NCBI GenBank assembly: GCA_000231825.2
Contig: JH720315.1
Coordinates: 140,252 to 204,251, forward strand
Reading direction: 5' to 3'
Source: Tetrahymena elliotti 4EA
Lineage: Eukaryota > Ciliophora > Oligohymenophorea > Hymenostomatida > Tetrahymenidae
DNA: 64,000 nucleotides
The notes beneath the pieces are model-generated. The model had not been told where the DNA came from and did no database searches. It was given only the letters and a program-made list of their open reading frames with translations. Below, piece by piece: positions 9,521-22,126 of this stretch (position 1 is its first letter; every line of letters begins with the position of its first letter). The translations under genes were made by a program, and so were the position numbers.

Positions 9521-11993
9521 CCAAGAGTAAATAAAGAATATTGTTAAAAAGGACTTAATTAATTTTAGATTAACATAAACAAAAGTGATAAAGAGTAAAT
9601 TTTTCATAATAAAAATTTCAAGATTTAAAAAAACTACATAAATTCTAATTATTTAAACATTTTAAGTCAAGAAATCAGGAAGGTAGGTAGATAATCCAAA
9701 CTCAATTAGATCAAGGAAGCCAGTTTCCCAACAAAATATAAATAAAATTTTAATTGTATTTAATTTATATTTATATATTTGTAACAAGTCTTTTAGTTTT
9801 CTAAATCTTTTTTTACTTTCTGTTTAGTTCAATAAGTTGAATAAGTTGTATATAATTATTTTAATTAAATTTAATTTTTTCTTAATGCAAAATATTAAAT
9901 TACAAATATAAATTATCTTTAACTTTTTAATACAATTTTAAATGTCTGATCCAATAAAATTTGTTTTTCATACAAAAAGTTTAAAAAAAAGAAACAAAAG
10001 ATTAAAAAAATATTTTAAATTGGAAAAAAGAACTATGAAATATTTTTTTGTGATCAAATTTGATAATTACTTTTCAAAAATAAAAATCTGAATAAATAAA
10101 CTAACTTTGAGTTTTTTTTCCAGCTATCATAAACTAACTAATAGGAAAACTTTTTAGGTATAATTCAGTCTTCAATATATTTGATTTTTTTTGGTTTGTT
10201 TGGAAATTGAGAAAAAATAAAAAATAGTTTTGGATTATTAAAAAATATCAAATTTGAGAGGAAAATAAGATTCAATTAAAAAATTTCGTTTTTAATTAAA
10301 TTTTTCTTACTTTCAGATATTAATTTGCTGACTATTAATCACCAAATAACTTCATATTCAAATAGATTATCAAATAATAGTTAGATCAAAAAATCATACA
10401 AGATTAATTGATTTTAATAGAGTGAAAAAAGCATTTATGCATAATAGTTTATTTTTCTAAATATGATTTTGAACTTATAAAAACGTTATTAATTCTTAGC
10501 ATAAAACATTTTCATTATTATTTCTAAGTTATTAAAGTTTCAAAACTCTTTTTTAATGATTGATTTAAGTATTTTCCTATATAAAATAATATTATTTACA
10601 TTACTACTTTCTTTCCTTTTTTATTATTAAAATAATGGCATTTTTTAAAGTGTCCAAACTCCTTTACCCTAAAATAAAAATTGACTAAAGTTAGATAAAA
10701 AATTATAAATTTTTAAATCTAAACTAACAAAAACAAAAATGTTTTTCTACTAATTTGCTTATTTGAGTTTAGAGGATATAGATTAAAAAGATATACATCA
10801 TTAGATTATTTTCTATATGCCAGAAATTAGCTGCTTTTGATGCTAAAATGATTAGGACCAAGAGCAGAAATATAATTATTTAAACCTAGTTTTATGAATT
10901 ATCTAAGATTTCTTTGGTAATTTCCCCTTTCATTAACTTTTAATTCACTAAAATAAGCCATTTAACATTTTTATTGATATAAAAGGTAAGTCTACTTTCT
11001 AAATAATAAACTAAAGAGATTGTTTGTTTTCAAAAGTTTTATTACTATTATTTTACAATAAAAAAAGTAAATAGTGTAAAAAATAGCATGGATATTCTAT
11101 TGATATGTTCATTTCACTGTATCTCCTATCATTTTAAATTGTTAACGTAGCAAAAAATACATTCATCATTATTGTAAATCTAATTAGTTTGAATGATTTA
11201 CTTTCTTTGCTGATAAATACATTTTCAAAGTTGAATGCTTTATCCTCGAAATATGATACGAGTGAAATTTATTTTTACAGCTAAAGAATGTATTTATTTA
11301 TTTATTTATTTTGTTATCAATTAATGCTACTCATTGGAGATTTATTGAAGAAAGAAATTTAGATAATCTAATAAGCATTTTTACTGATCTTTTTTTTGTG
11401 ATTATATTAATAATTCAGGTATTTTAAAAGACTAAGTTCCTATTTTTAATTTAATTTTACTCTTTTTAAATCCTTCCCTCTAATTTTTTACAAGTCCAAT
11501 TTAGAGTATAGAACCTGAATACAATTATTCTATAATTGCTCTCTCTATTAATAAAAAAATAAAAACAAAGAGATTAATTTTAAAAGGGAGGCTAATATTT
11601 TCAAAGTTTGCTAAAGTGTTAAATTCCTTAATTCAATCAAAATAAACATAGCTTTAATTTTCATGGCAAACAAGAAAGTTATTTATTCCATTAAAATTTA
11701 TAGAAATAGTTTTTTTTAAAATGTTATTTTTATTTTATAAAATTATTTAACTTTAAAAAGGCATACAGGCTAGGCTGCAAAAAATTAAAAGAATTTAATT
11801 ATTTTAAATGGTGGTTTTAATCAATTTCCTTCATAAAAAATAAGTTGGGATTTTGTTTTTTTGTATTTTTTGTTAATTAACAAATTAATTGCTTTTGCAT
11901 CAAAATCCATTAAATTTTAATTAAAGCAAAAAAAGTAATAATTTTTTAATTTTGAAAACAAATAATATTATTGAAAAATAAAAAGTAAAAAGG
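9521..11993. other. Long spacer: 3' UTR of the kinase gene, then no gene seen
   Basis: On-beat GTAA motifs recur once or twice after the inferred stop (9527 and 9595), so the last intron or introns may lie in the 3' UTR. A patch with slightly higher G+C (about 10760-10930) has no sustained reading frame in either direction under the ciliate code. I cannot support a gene here. The right part should include the promoter of the next gene. Confidence 0.45.
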
Positions 11994-14900
11994 ATGAGCT
12001 TGTTTAAAAATCTTCCTTTTTTCTTGGCTGTTTTGTGTAAGATTATTTTTTATGAAAACATAAAATCATTATTTATTTAAATTAAAAGGGATTTTCAGCA
12101 TGCTGAAATATTCTTTATGTCTAAGATATAGAATATTTACTTAATCCTCTGATTGTTCACTAGGAGCTAATAGTTGTGGATTTGATTAAGGTTCTTAATT
12201 ATATACTGATTGTAGCGGTTATTAATATATTGAAAATGGTTCAACAACCTTAAATTTTTCTTAGGATTTTAGGTAAAAAATTTATTTTTAAAAACTAAAA
12301 AAATATTTACAAATTTTTAATGATTGAAGTTACTTGGAAATAAGACATATCTACTTTAATTACGATATTATTACATTTTCTACAAGTACTCCTAATTTTA
12401 CAGTTTGCTTTTATTAGTAAGCAAACAAATGTAAAAGTTATACTAATCTTTCTGGAAATTTAGTTTGTACAGATAGCTAAAGTAGGAATGTGTTAAAATC
12501 AACTGATTTTATTGATGTAGGCCCTAGTTCTCCTGTAGTATAGCTTTAAATAGAATTTACTTCAAATATATAAAATGTTAAAATCAGTAATATTGTAATT
12601 GATGCTGATATCAATACTTCTACTTTAAATGTAAATTTTTTTCAAAATCTTAGAAAAAGATTGACCATTCTTTTCAAAATTAAATTAAATAAATTAACTT
12701 TCAATAAAATAAAATAAATTAACTTTCAATAAAATAAAATAAATTAACTTTCAATAAAATAAAATAAAAACAAAATAAATTAACTTTCAATAAAATAAAA
12801 TTATTTTTATTTTATTTAAAGGGTATCTTTGGTTGTAATTCATGGGATAATACAAATTGTTAAGCTTGTTACATAGGTTTTAATTAAATTACACTAAATG
12901 GAAAACAAATTTGTTAATTATAATGCCAAAGTGGTAAATACCCTTATATTTCAGATAGCACTTATTTTATTTAATATTGTAGATCTTGTTCTTCAAACTG
13001 TTTGAGTTGTACAAATAACTTAAATTGTTTGACTTGTGACTCTAATTATGATAAAATTAATACCAAATTAGGAGAAAATTATTGTTTTTTAAAATGTGAT
13101 CCAAAATAATTTAGAAATAGCAACAATATTTGCTAAAATTGCATCTAAAACTGTAATTAATGTGTTGATAGTTAGACATGTTAAACTTGTGATTCTCTTT
13201 ATGATAATGTTACTATTTCAGTTGGAGTAAATGAATGTAAGTTAAAATGTAATTCTAATTAATTTAGAAATAGTAATAGTGATTGTTAAAATTGTATGGC
13301 AGGATGTCTTTAATGTATTGATGGGTAGAGTTGTTAAAATTGTGATTCAAGCTATGATTAAATTATTGTTTCACCAGGAATGATTCAATGCTTTCAAAAA
13401 TGTGCTTCTAATTAATTTAGAAATTCTAATCTTCAATGCTAGAACTGTGTGCTTAATTGCACATCATGTGTAGATGGGGATAGTTGCTCTTCTTGTTAAT
13501 CTTAATACTAATTTTCCTCTTCAGCTAAATATTGTGTACCTATATGTGCTTCAAATCAATATCATGATTCTAACTTTTTGTGCTAAAATTGTGTATAAAA
13601 ATGTGATTCATGTAGTAACGGATAGAGTTGTACAAGTTGTTAATCTGGATACCAATTTTTATCAGCAGCTAATTATTGTGTTTTAATATGTGGAGTAAAA
13701 AAATATTATGATTAGAATTTCTAGTGCTAAAATTGTGTTTAAAATTGTGACTCTTGTCATGATGGACAAAGCTGTTCCAGTTGTTAGAGTGGATATATAT
13801 TCTCATAATAAGCAAACTATTGTGTATAGATTTGTAATTCAAATTAGTATAGAGATCAAAACTATATTTGCTCAAATTGTGATTAATCATGTAGTACATG
13901 TTAAGGACCAGGTATTAATAACTGTTTATCGTGTAAGTAAAATTGGTTTTTTTTGAATTATCGATGCTATTAAGTGTGTCCAAATAATTATATTGTTGCT
14001 TAGGCTTCTTAATGTGTAGAATGCCAAAAATACACATCATAATGCTAATAATGTGCTGCCACATGTAGGTCTTGTCAATATGGAGACAAAAACATATGCT
14101 TAGACTGCTATTAAACTATGAATTTTTAATAACAGAGTTAAACATGTATTTGTAAAAACAATATCGACAACAGAAATATATTTTATGAATGTAGTCATGA
14201 AAATGTCGCTGTTGTTTAGGCTACTTTATCAAGCGATTCTCCAAAATTAACTCTAGAATTTGGAGTTCCTTTAGTTTTAATTTAAAATATTAACTGCAAT
14301 TAAATTTTTGAGAAAAACACTCTAGATTTATTGGGATAATCTACTTGCATAATAAATTCATCATAGATTGTAATTTCTCTAAGTAAAGAATTTTAACACC
14401 TCATTTTTATTTTTCTCTCAAAATTTTAAATTAAAACTTTAGAATTTAAATCTAATTTTTAAAAAATAAAGAAAAATAATATTTACAATAATAGGTTAAG
14501 ATTCATTTATAATGAGTAATAACACTCTATCGTTCAAGAACAATATTCTTTAGTATGAATATAATTAGAATAATAATATTAAGATTGACACATTTTATTT
14601 GGCATCGTTTACTTAACTAATGAATTAAAGTCCTTAAATAAATTATCAGCACTCATAAACACAAAGTACCTGTAATGATGCAATCTTCAAGATATTGGCA
14701 AATAACATTTTGAATGATGCAAAAAGAGGTTTTTATTCATTTTCTTGGAGTATTAGTACTCAACCTAATGTAGATTAATCAACACAGGCAAAGTTAAATT
14801 AAATTATATAAAATGCAAATTAATTGAATAGTACAACATTATTAATTAACAAATATTTAATACCTGATGGAACATAAGTTTCTGCTTATTTCTCATACAC

Positions 14901-17900
14901 TCTTAAAATTAATTACTAGGGAGTTTTAAATTTGTAAACATAGATAATGAAGGAAAAAGAAATAATTATTTCTTCAATTCAAAATAGATATCCTCCGATT
15001 TACAGGTATATTTACTTTAAAATTGATTAATTTTAATATATTTATTACTCTAAAATATAGATATATGGATTTATCTTTTTACTTTGCATTTTAAGTTCAA
15101 ACTTGTGATTAAGCTGGTCCTACTGCTTTTATAGAGCCTTTAGATATTAAAATAACCTCTTAAATTATGCCTGACTTAAATAAAATTATTAACTCATCAG
15201 CTTCTTAATAAATTTAAATAGATGTTAATAAATATTTAATACCATTTAACACACAGTTTGATCTATTAGTAAAAATTTTCCAAATAATTAATTCACTAAA
15301 TAAATTTTCTTAATTATGAGAAACAAGCAAACAAAAAACAAACAATAAGAATTTTTGTAATTGAAAAATGTAATAATAGAATAATATTAGGATAGATTTT
15401 TTATTTTTACTATCCTTCAATAAGAAAAAGAGTATTTTGTTAAAGAAACTTTGATTAATTTTAAACAAATAAATTTTCATTACAAATAAATATGATTAAA
15501 TAACTAAAAAGTTTCTTTTAAAAGCAAATAAATAAATAAATTATCTTTAAATAAATAAAGGTTGAAGTATCTTTGCACAGTAATTAAGCAATAAATTAGA
15601 AGTCTTAGATTTAATTTACTCCTTAGCTTTCTGATCTTTTAGTTTATATACAAGGAGGAGAGAGCAGATAGTTTAACTATAAAAAGGAAATAAGTTTGAC
15701 AGGAATAGGGCGAGATTATGAAGTTGAAGATTCTAATTCACCTTAAGGTATCAATTTAAACTGGGAATGTAAATCACTTGTAAAAAATAATGGAGATTTT
15801 CAATGCTATGATTATTTAAAAAATGTTGTTAATATACCTTAAAATGTGGCAAGTATTTCAATTGCTGGATCAACTTTCTTGCCTTATTAGACTGTTTAGT
15901 TTACATTTACTGGCAAAAAAGATACAAGAGAATCTACAAAAACACTAGTAGCAATATTATCTGAAGTAGATATACCACCTTTAACAATCATGATTGAAAA
16001 ATAAACTTAACTAGTTTAAGTAAATATGAATGAAGACATTAATGTATCTATTGAATATGATACTAATATTTCTTCTGATACTCTTACGTATGCAGGGGCT
16101 GTTTTATATAACAATGAAGTTGTTGGAACAATTAAATTTGATTTCTATAAAGTTAGATTTAGAATTTGGGATTTTTTTAATAATGTTTTACCAATAAATC
16201 CAGTTGTTCAAGTTAGATTTACTGTTTACAATCCTGCTTACATTATGCCAAGTTTGAGCATTACGAACTTTAACATCAATTTACCTCCAACAAATTGTTA
16301 ATTTACTGTTACTCCTTCAAGTGGAGAAGCATTTGTGACAGTTTTTTAAATTTAAATGATTGGATGCTATAGTAAAAATACTCCTTTAACATATTAATTC
16401 TTTTACTACACAAATTCTAATGATTTCAAAGAAGAAAAAACTCATCCAACTAATATTTTAAGAAGAATAATAATAGATTAAACTACTGATTAATAATTTA
16501 ATACAGTATTACCTTCTGGGAATCTTTTAATTATGGGATAAGTCATGGATTCTTTTTTAGCCACTTTCAATTCAACTGTTTAAGTTACTATTAATAACAT
16601 CTAATAAGGTGAGTAATAATTATTGAATACTATTGATACAGCTTTGTAGATCAACACTTAGCAAATAACCAAATAAAAACTACTTAATTTATGCATTTTA
16701 GGAGAAGAAATTTCAAAAAACATTCCTATTTATAACTTGAATTCTGTGAATTAAAGAAAACCATAGCTGATTGAATCAATTATTAGCTTGTAAAATAATA
16801 TTCCCACAAGATCATTCTTGCCAACATTTTCAAATAAAGTAATATCATAGATTAAGTTTTCAATACCTAATTCTTAGTAGAGCTCCAGCTAGAATATTTT
16901 AGACTAGATCTTCAACATTTTATAGAAGAATTAATAGATTAGTGAAACTAGCAATTAATTGTAAAATAATAACAATATTGATTTATAGAATTTAGTTGAT
17001 TCTTTTAAGATGCTGAATTCAACTACTTAATCCTTCTCAGATAATTTAATTAATTAATAGATGAATATTTCAGATAAAATATGCAATGACATGAGCAAAT
17101 TATCACTACCAAATACAGGAGGATTACAATTAAAAGGAAATCTGATTTCACTAAATTGTTAATAAATTACATAAAAAAATCTTGAATAATATGTTATGCA
17201 GTTTAATGACGATCAATAAACATAAACTCAAGTAACAAATCTGTATAGCATAGAATATTCAACATACAGTTAAAATCCATATATTTAAACACCTGCATTC
17301 TAGAACTACACATAGGAATTAATTAAATATGATCCTTAGATTTAATTAACATAAAATAAAGTAATTAAACCTACTATTATTAATTTATAAGCAAGTAGGT
17401 ATCTTAGTGATACAGCTAATACAAATTAAAGCTATATTTTTAAATTTCCTAATGCATTATTATCAAAAACTAATTAAACATGTCTACAGAAGTTAGAAAA
17501 TACTTGGTCCTCTTCCAATTGTTAGACTGTTAATTTTAATTAGATGAATAGTTATTATTGCTACTGCAAAAAATTAAGTTCTACAACAGTGACTGATGAT
17601 TTAGAGTCACTTATTTAAAATAAAAACTTACAAACAGCATTTGGATCTTAAGGAATAGAGAACTTATCTAATTTTTCTAATTTTTATAAATTTGCTGTTG
17701 TTTGGATTCTTTTTTCTACCACCATTCTGCAGATTGGTTTATATTTTTTTGGGCAAAGATTAGATTAAAAACAAATTCTAAGTGGAGATGTACAAATTCT
17801 AAGTGGAGAGGTACAAATCAAACAGCTTGATAAAGTTTATCCTATTTAGAATGAGAAGGAAAAACAAGATAATATTTCCATTAAAATCAATGAAGAGACT

Positions 17901-18959
17901 TCCAAATAAGGAGAAGATCAATAAATTTTATAAGATGATAATGAAATGAAAATTTAATAATAAATAAATGATAAAAATCGTAGAAAAGAGTCAGAATTAA
18001 TGTATATCTAAGAAATAAATATCGATGAATAATTTGAAGCTAACAAGATAGCTAGCATTTAAAAATAAGAAGATAATCTATTAACAACTTAAAAATCAGA
18101 AAATAAAATGTTTTCAAATTAGAGTGATAAATTAATATAAATTGATTAATAAAATAATGGTTCAGATGACTATAATTTGCAATAATAAAATTTAGAATAA
18201 ACACAAAAGTAAAGCTTCTAATTTACAAATAGATTATAATTTGATAATATAATATATAAAACACCTCAGTAAAGTGCTCTCTCTAAATTAATTTCTCAGT
18301 AATCAAACAATAAAGATAATTAAGAATAAGTTAAATAATCATCTGCAAAATCTTCAGAAGACACTAAGAATTCTTTGGATGATTTGTAAAATGTAATCTT
18401 AATTGATAAATTTAATAAACTTATTAGTAAGGGCTTGTTATTTTAATTACTTATTTTCCATGATTTCTTTAGTATATTTTATATTTTTGATGATAAAGTA
18501 TCTAGAAGTATAAGATTTACCTTATTTTATTTAAGAATAATACACTCTTTAGCTATATCAACTATCTTTGACGAAAGTTATACTATTGAAATGAAGATTG
18601 TCATATCTCTAATAAGCTCAGTTATTTTAATTGTAGGAGATTAAATTGTTACCTTATTCCATAAAATTAAAAAGGTTGGACATCAATTATCTGCTATAAT
18701 CATAATCAGCCTTCTTTTATTTTACTATTATATTATTTTATCTATTACAAGTGGATAAGAACCAAGCACATCAAATTTTAGAATCGTTTATTTCTTGTTG
18801 ATGGTAGGAGTTGATTTTTTTGTAATGCTAAATTTGAATTCTTTGTTAAAAATAAAATTAGTAATTGAAAAGATAAAGTATAAAAATAAAGACAATCTTT
18901 TTAGTAAGCTTTATTCACTCTTAAGCTTAGATATAATTCTTCTAAATCTAAATATTTGA
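11994..18959 (+). CDS. Large Cys-rich / REJ / GPS-like membrane protein (polycystin-1-like architecture)
   Basis: The model encodes 2037 aa in seven exons and ends at TGA 18957-18959. It begins with a signal peptide (MSLFKNLPFFLAVLIF after intron 12035-12131, whose acceptor could instead be 12098). Other introns are 12273-12329, 12631-12821, 14383-14494, 15006-15060 and 15269-15608. From about 12825 to 14150 there are roughly ten furin/GFR-like cysteine-rich repeats (CxxC...NCxxCxx.xxCxxC). A REJ-type ectodomain follows, with a conserved-looking block that includes GIGRDYEVED. A GPS-like element has W(x)4C with YCYC and KKLS (about 17500-17580). The first TM is at about 17690-17750 (FAVVWILFSTTILQIGLYFF). 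A cytosolic Gln/Asn/Lys-rich region comes next, then four more TM segments (18490-18850). In metazoan polycystin-1 relatives, REJ and GPS regions sit before 11 TM helices; here I count five. A receptor or adhesion role is inferred. Confidence 0.8.
12684..12799 (+). repeat. 25-bp tandem repeat inside an intron of the REJ gene
   Basis: The core TTAACTTTC followed by AATAAAATAAAATAAA recurs with starts at 12694, 12719 and 12744 (exact 25-bp period). A fourth copy at 12780 follows an 11-bp insertion. The repeat lies wholly within intron 12631-12821 and accounts for its unusual 191-nt length. Confidence 0.9.
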
Positions 18960-19694
18960 TGTTTTTTATTGTCTAACTTTCTACATTGGATTTATAAAGT
19001 TTATATCAAAATTAATGTTACTTAAATAGAATCAATATTTTTTAAAAAGATATAAATGTTTACATCTATAAATGTGTTATATTTTATTTTAAGATAAATA
19101 ATTAGCTCTATTACTTTAAAATCTAATAGAAATAAGCAAATTAACTAATTAGGAATTTTACAAATTAGTGAGGTTTTGCAAATTTTAAGTATTTCCCAAT
19201 ACTAAAAATACTGTGGATTCTCATATATTAAGAACTTCGTTAATTAAGGACTATTTTCATAAAAAAATAAATTAATAAAAGATATTTTTTTATTTCCTAA
19301 ATTAAAAATTAAAGAATATTAACATTTTCACCAATTCTAAAATTTCTACAAAAATTTTAATAATAATGTCACTCTCACTCATTTGTTTTTCTACATTTTT
19401 TTTAAATAAAAGATTTAAGTTTTTGTGTTAGAAATGTATTTTCAATGTTTATTCCTAAACTGCTTGCTTAATATATTTGTATGTATTATATTATTCAAGT
19501 TTTATTTTCTCTATATACAAGCAATTAATAACCTGCTTATACTTTCATAATATTTTAATATGAAATCGCTCTCATAATAAAATACATGAAAAATTTAACA
19601 TATGATTATGAAAACTCTTTTTGAATTAATTTTTTCATTAGTCTTTAAATTTCTTATTTTTACAAATCCACTCAATAATTGAAAATAAAAAAAA
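18960..19694. other. Intergenic, no gene seen
   Basis: This very A/T-rich stretch, with T-rich tracts, lies between two plus-strand genes. It should contain the 3' end of the REJ gene and the promoter of the LRR gene. No frame longer than a few dozen codons has coding character. Confidence 0.5.
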
Positions 19695-21848
19695 ATGACA
19701 TCAGAAAAATCTTATTTTAACTGTTTAGAAGATGTAAGCTACTTTTTTATATTCTATCTTTTAAATTGAAACTTTTTATTAATAGTTTTTAAACTCTTCT
19801 TTATCTTCTCACATTGAGCTTGAAATTGACTTAAGGTACACTATTTTATTAAATATTATTTAGATTTCTCAATGTTATAATTACAATCATTTTAAATAGC
19901 TAATATTTTAAAAAAATACATGAATTTTTATATAAAAAACTAAATCTTTTAAATTATTATAACTTCAAAATTGTTAAGTTCATTTATTATCGTTTAAATT
20001 TTTGAGCTGAGTTAGTAAAAATAATAATAATATATTACAATAGTTACTAATAAATGAGTAGAGAGGAGACTTAAAATTTGATTTCAGCTATTGAAAAATG
20101 TACTTTCTGCTCTAATTTCGTACTATTTTTGAGGTAAAATTCAATTTTTCTTTGGCTAATTTCAAGATTGTTCTCAGAAATGTAAAATAAGATTAAAATT
20201 TTATCTTATTATTTACTTCCTAAGTTTAAAGTTTTTGAATTTGAAGAATAGTTATTTTATTTTACTAATATATTTATTTTAACAAAGTGATAATTTATTG
20301 GATGTAAATGGAGCCTAAGCCTTAAGCTCTGCCTTAACAAAATTAAATAAAATATAATAATTAGAACTCTATTTAAAGTAAATAAAATTTATTTCGAGTA
20401 TGAATAATGTTAATAACTAAACTACTCCCTCTCTGAAGCCTAAAAATTGATATTTTAAATAGTGTAGTGAAAATCAAATTATTGATGAGGGTGTTGAAGC
20501 ATTAAGTAATGCTTTAATAAGTTTGGAAAATGTTAAAATTTTAAAATTAGATCTCAGGTAAATTTATTAGAAACAATTAGATTTATTTCATTTATAATTT
20601 AAAATTTGAAATCTAAAAAGTGATAATCAAATAAGTGGATCAAGTTGCATTTCAGCTTTAAGTTCTTCACTAAGAAAATTTAATAACTTGTAAACTCTAA
20701 TACTATCATTTAGGTGAAATATATTTTTTACCATACAATTGATAAACTTCAAACTTCAAAAACTAAATTGAAAAGCTATAATTAAATTGGAGAAATTGGT
20801 GCTTCAATTTTATGCTCATCAATTGCAAGCTTAGTTAATCTAGAAATTTTAGAGCTCTATCTTCGGTAAATAATTTTCTTTGAAATTAATTTTTAGAGAT
20901 AAAAAATACTTAATTTAGCATAAATGCTTTATTTATGTTTAGATTTAATTATGTGCTAATTCAGATGATAAAATTATTTATTTATTTTTATAAGTTTGTA
21001 AAATAAAACTCTAATAATTTTATAATTTTAATAGTAGTAATTTTATTGGAGATTAAGGTAGTCAGTCTTTAATTTAAATTGTCAAAAACTGCAAGAAGCT
21101 ATCTAATTTGGATATTTTCCTGAGGTAAAATTCAATTAAGTTAAAAATACTCTTCTTTTTTTACTATTTACAAAATTACTTTAAAAAAAGTAAAAATAAC
21201 ATTACTAAGTAAGGTGCTTAAAATCTATTTATTGCTTTGTAAAGCTGTATTAATCTTACAAGTTTGACAATTTCTCTTAGGTAAAAGTGTTTCTATCCAA
21301 TTTTAAATAATTTTTCTTCATTTATTTTTAATTTTACGAATGTTAAAATTAAATCAAATTTTTACCATATAAAAAGTGAAAATGACATAGGAGATGAGTG
21401 TTTATCTAATCTAGGTTTTACTTTGACTAGTCTTCCAGCATTATTTGCATTAACTTTATAATTTAGGTATAAGACAAATATTTAATGAACTATTTATTTA
21501 TTCATTCATTCATTTTTATTAATATTTTTGTTACTTTTTTCAATCAATAAATGCAATTTTAATATTAAAGCGAATGTTAATTAAGCAAAGAAGGAGCATA
21601 TGCTTTAGTTAATGCTTTAGCAAGCTGTTCCATTTTAACTAATTTTTATCTTTATTTTAGGTAAATAATCTATTATTTAATAATATTCTTTTTCTTATTT
21701 ACAATTTTTTGATTTTTTAATCTAACTTTCAATAATTTGAAAATTAATCATAAAAAGTGACAACAATCTTAATTAAGAGCATTAGAATAAGCTATAAAAT
21801 AAAATATTTAAGTTTAAGAGATTGGTAGTAAATGATGTATATCTATGA
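19695..21848 (+). CDS. Leucine-rich-repeat protein A, one repeat per exon
   Basis: The ORF starts MTSEKSYFNCLEDFLN (intron 19734-19785, then an exon ending LEIDLR at 19835) and continues through about ten exons of 80-100 nt. Each encodes one ribonuclease-inhibitor-type LRR of about 30 residues: SxNxI near the start, a Gly, ALxxL, CxNLxxLxLxLR at the end. Examples are exons at about 20290 (SDNLLDVNGAQALSSAL), 20467, 20618, 20774, 21035, 21187, 21373 and 21565. Introns fall after the terminal LxLR in phase 2, with donor AG/GTAAA or similar. The last exon (from about 21755) starts like a repeat (SDNN) but runs to TGA 21846-21848. LRRs are protein-binding solenoids; no catalytic domain is seen. 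Small exon boundaries are approximate. Confidence 0.7.
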
Positions 21849-22126
21849 TCAATTCAAATATAATATAAAATGCTGTTTCCTTAACATATTAAAAATAAAT
21901 TGTTTTTTTATATTACAAAAATATATTGAAAATATTTATAATAAAATCTATTATGACATATTGTTAAAAAATGAAATGTGATGGTATATAAATACTTAAT
22001 AATTGTTTATTAAGTTATTAATTTTTTATTGTTTATGCTTCTTTCTTATTTTTAAAATTTGACATGCACTAAATATAAAAAAAATTCAGCAGCAAAAAAA
22101 TTAATAATTTAGAAAAGATAACATAA

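Noticed and set aside
5320..9600. CRISPR-like or satellite array, because a short motif returns every ~60 bp
   Set aside because: Only about nine degenerate bases (AG-N3-GTAA) repeat and the spacers share nothing. The motif is a splice acceptor plus donor, and the triplets make an open frame.
5320..9600. Phased small-RNA cluster
   Set aside because: Regular spacing could reflect small-RNA phasing in Tetrahymena, but spacing varies from 40 to 114 nt while the exon sizes stay multiples of three and keep the kinase frame, which small-RNA phasing would not explain. Small-RNA sequencing would settle it.
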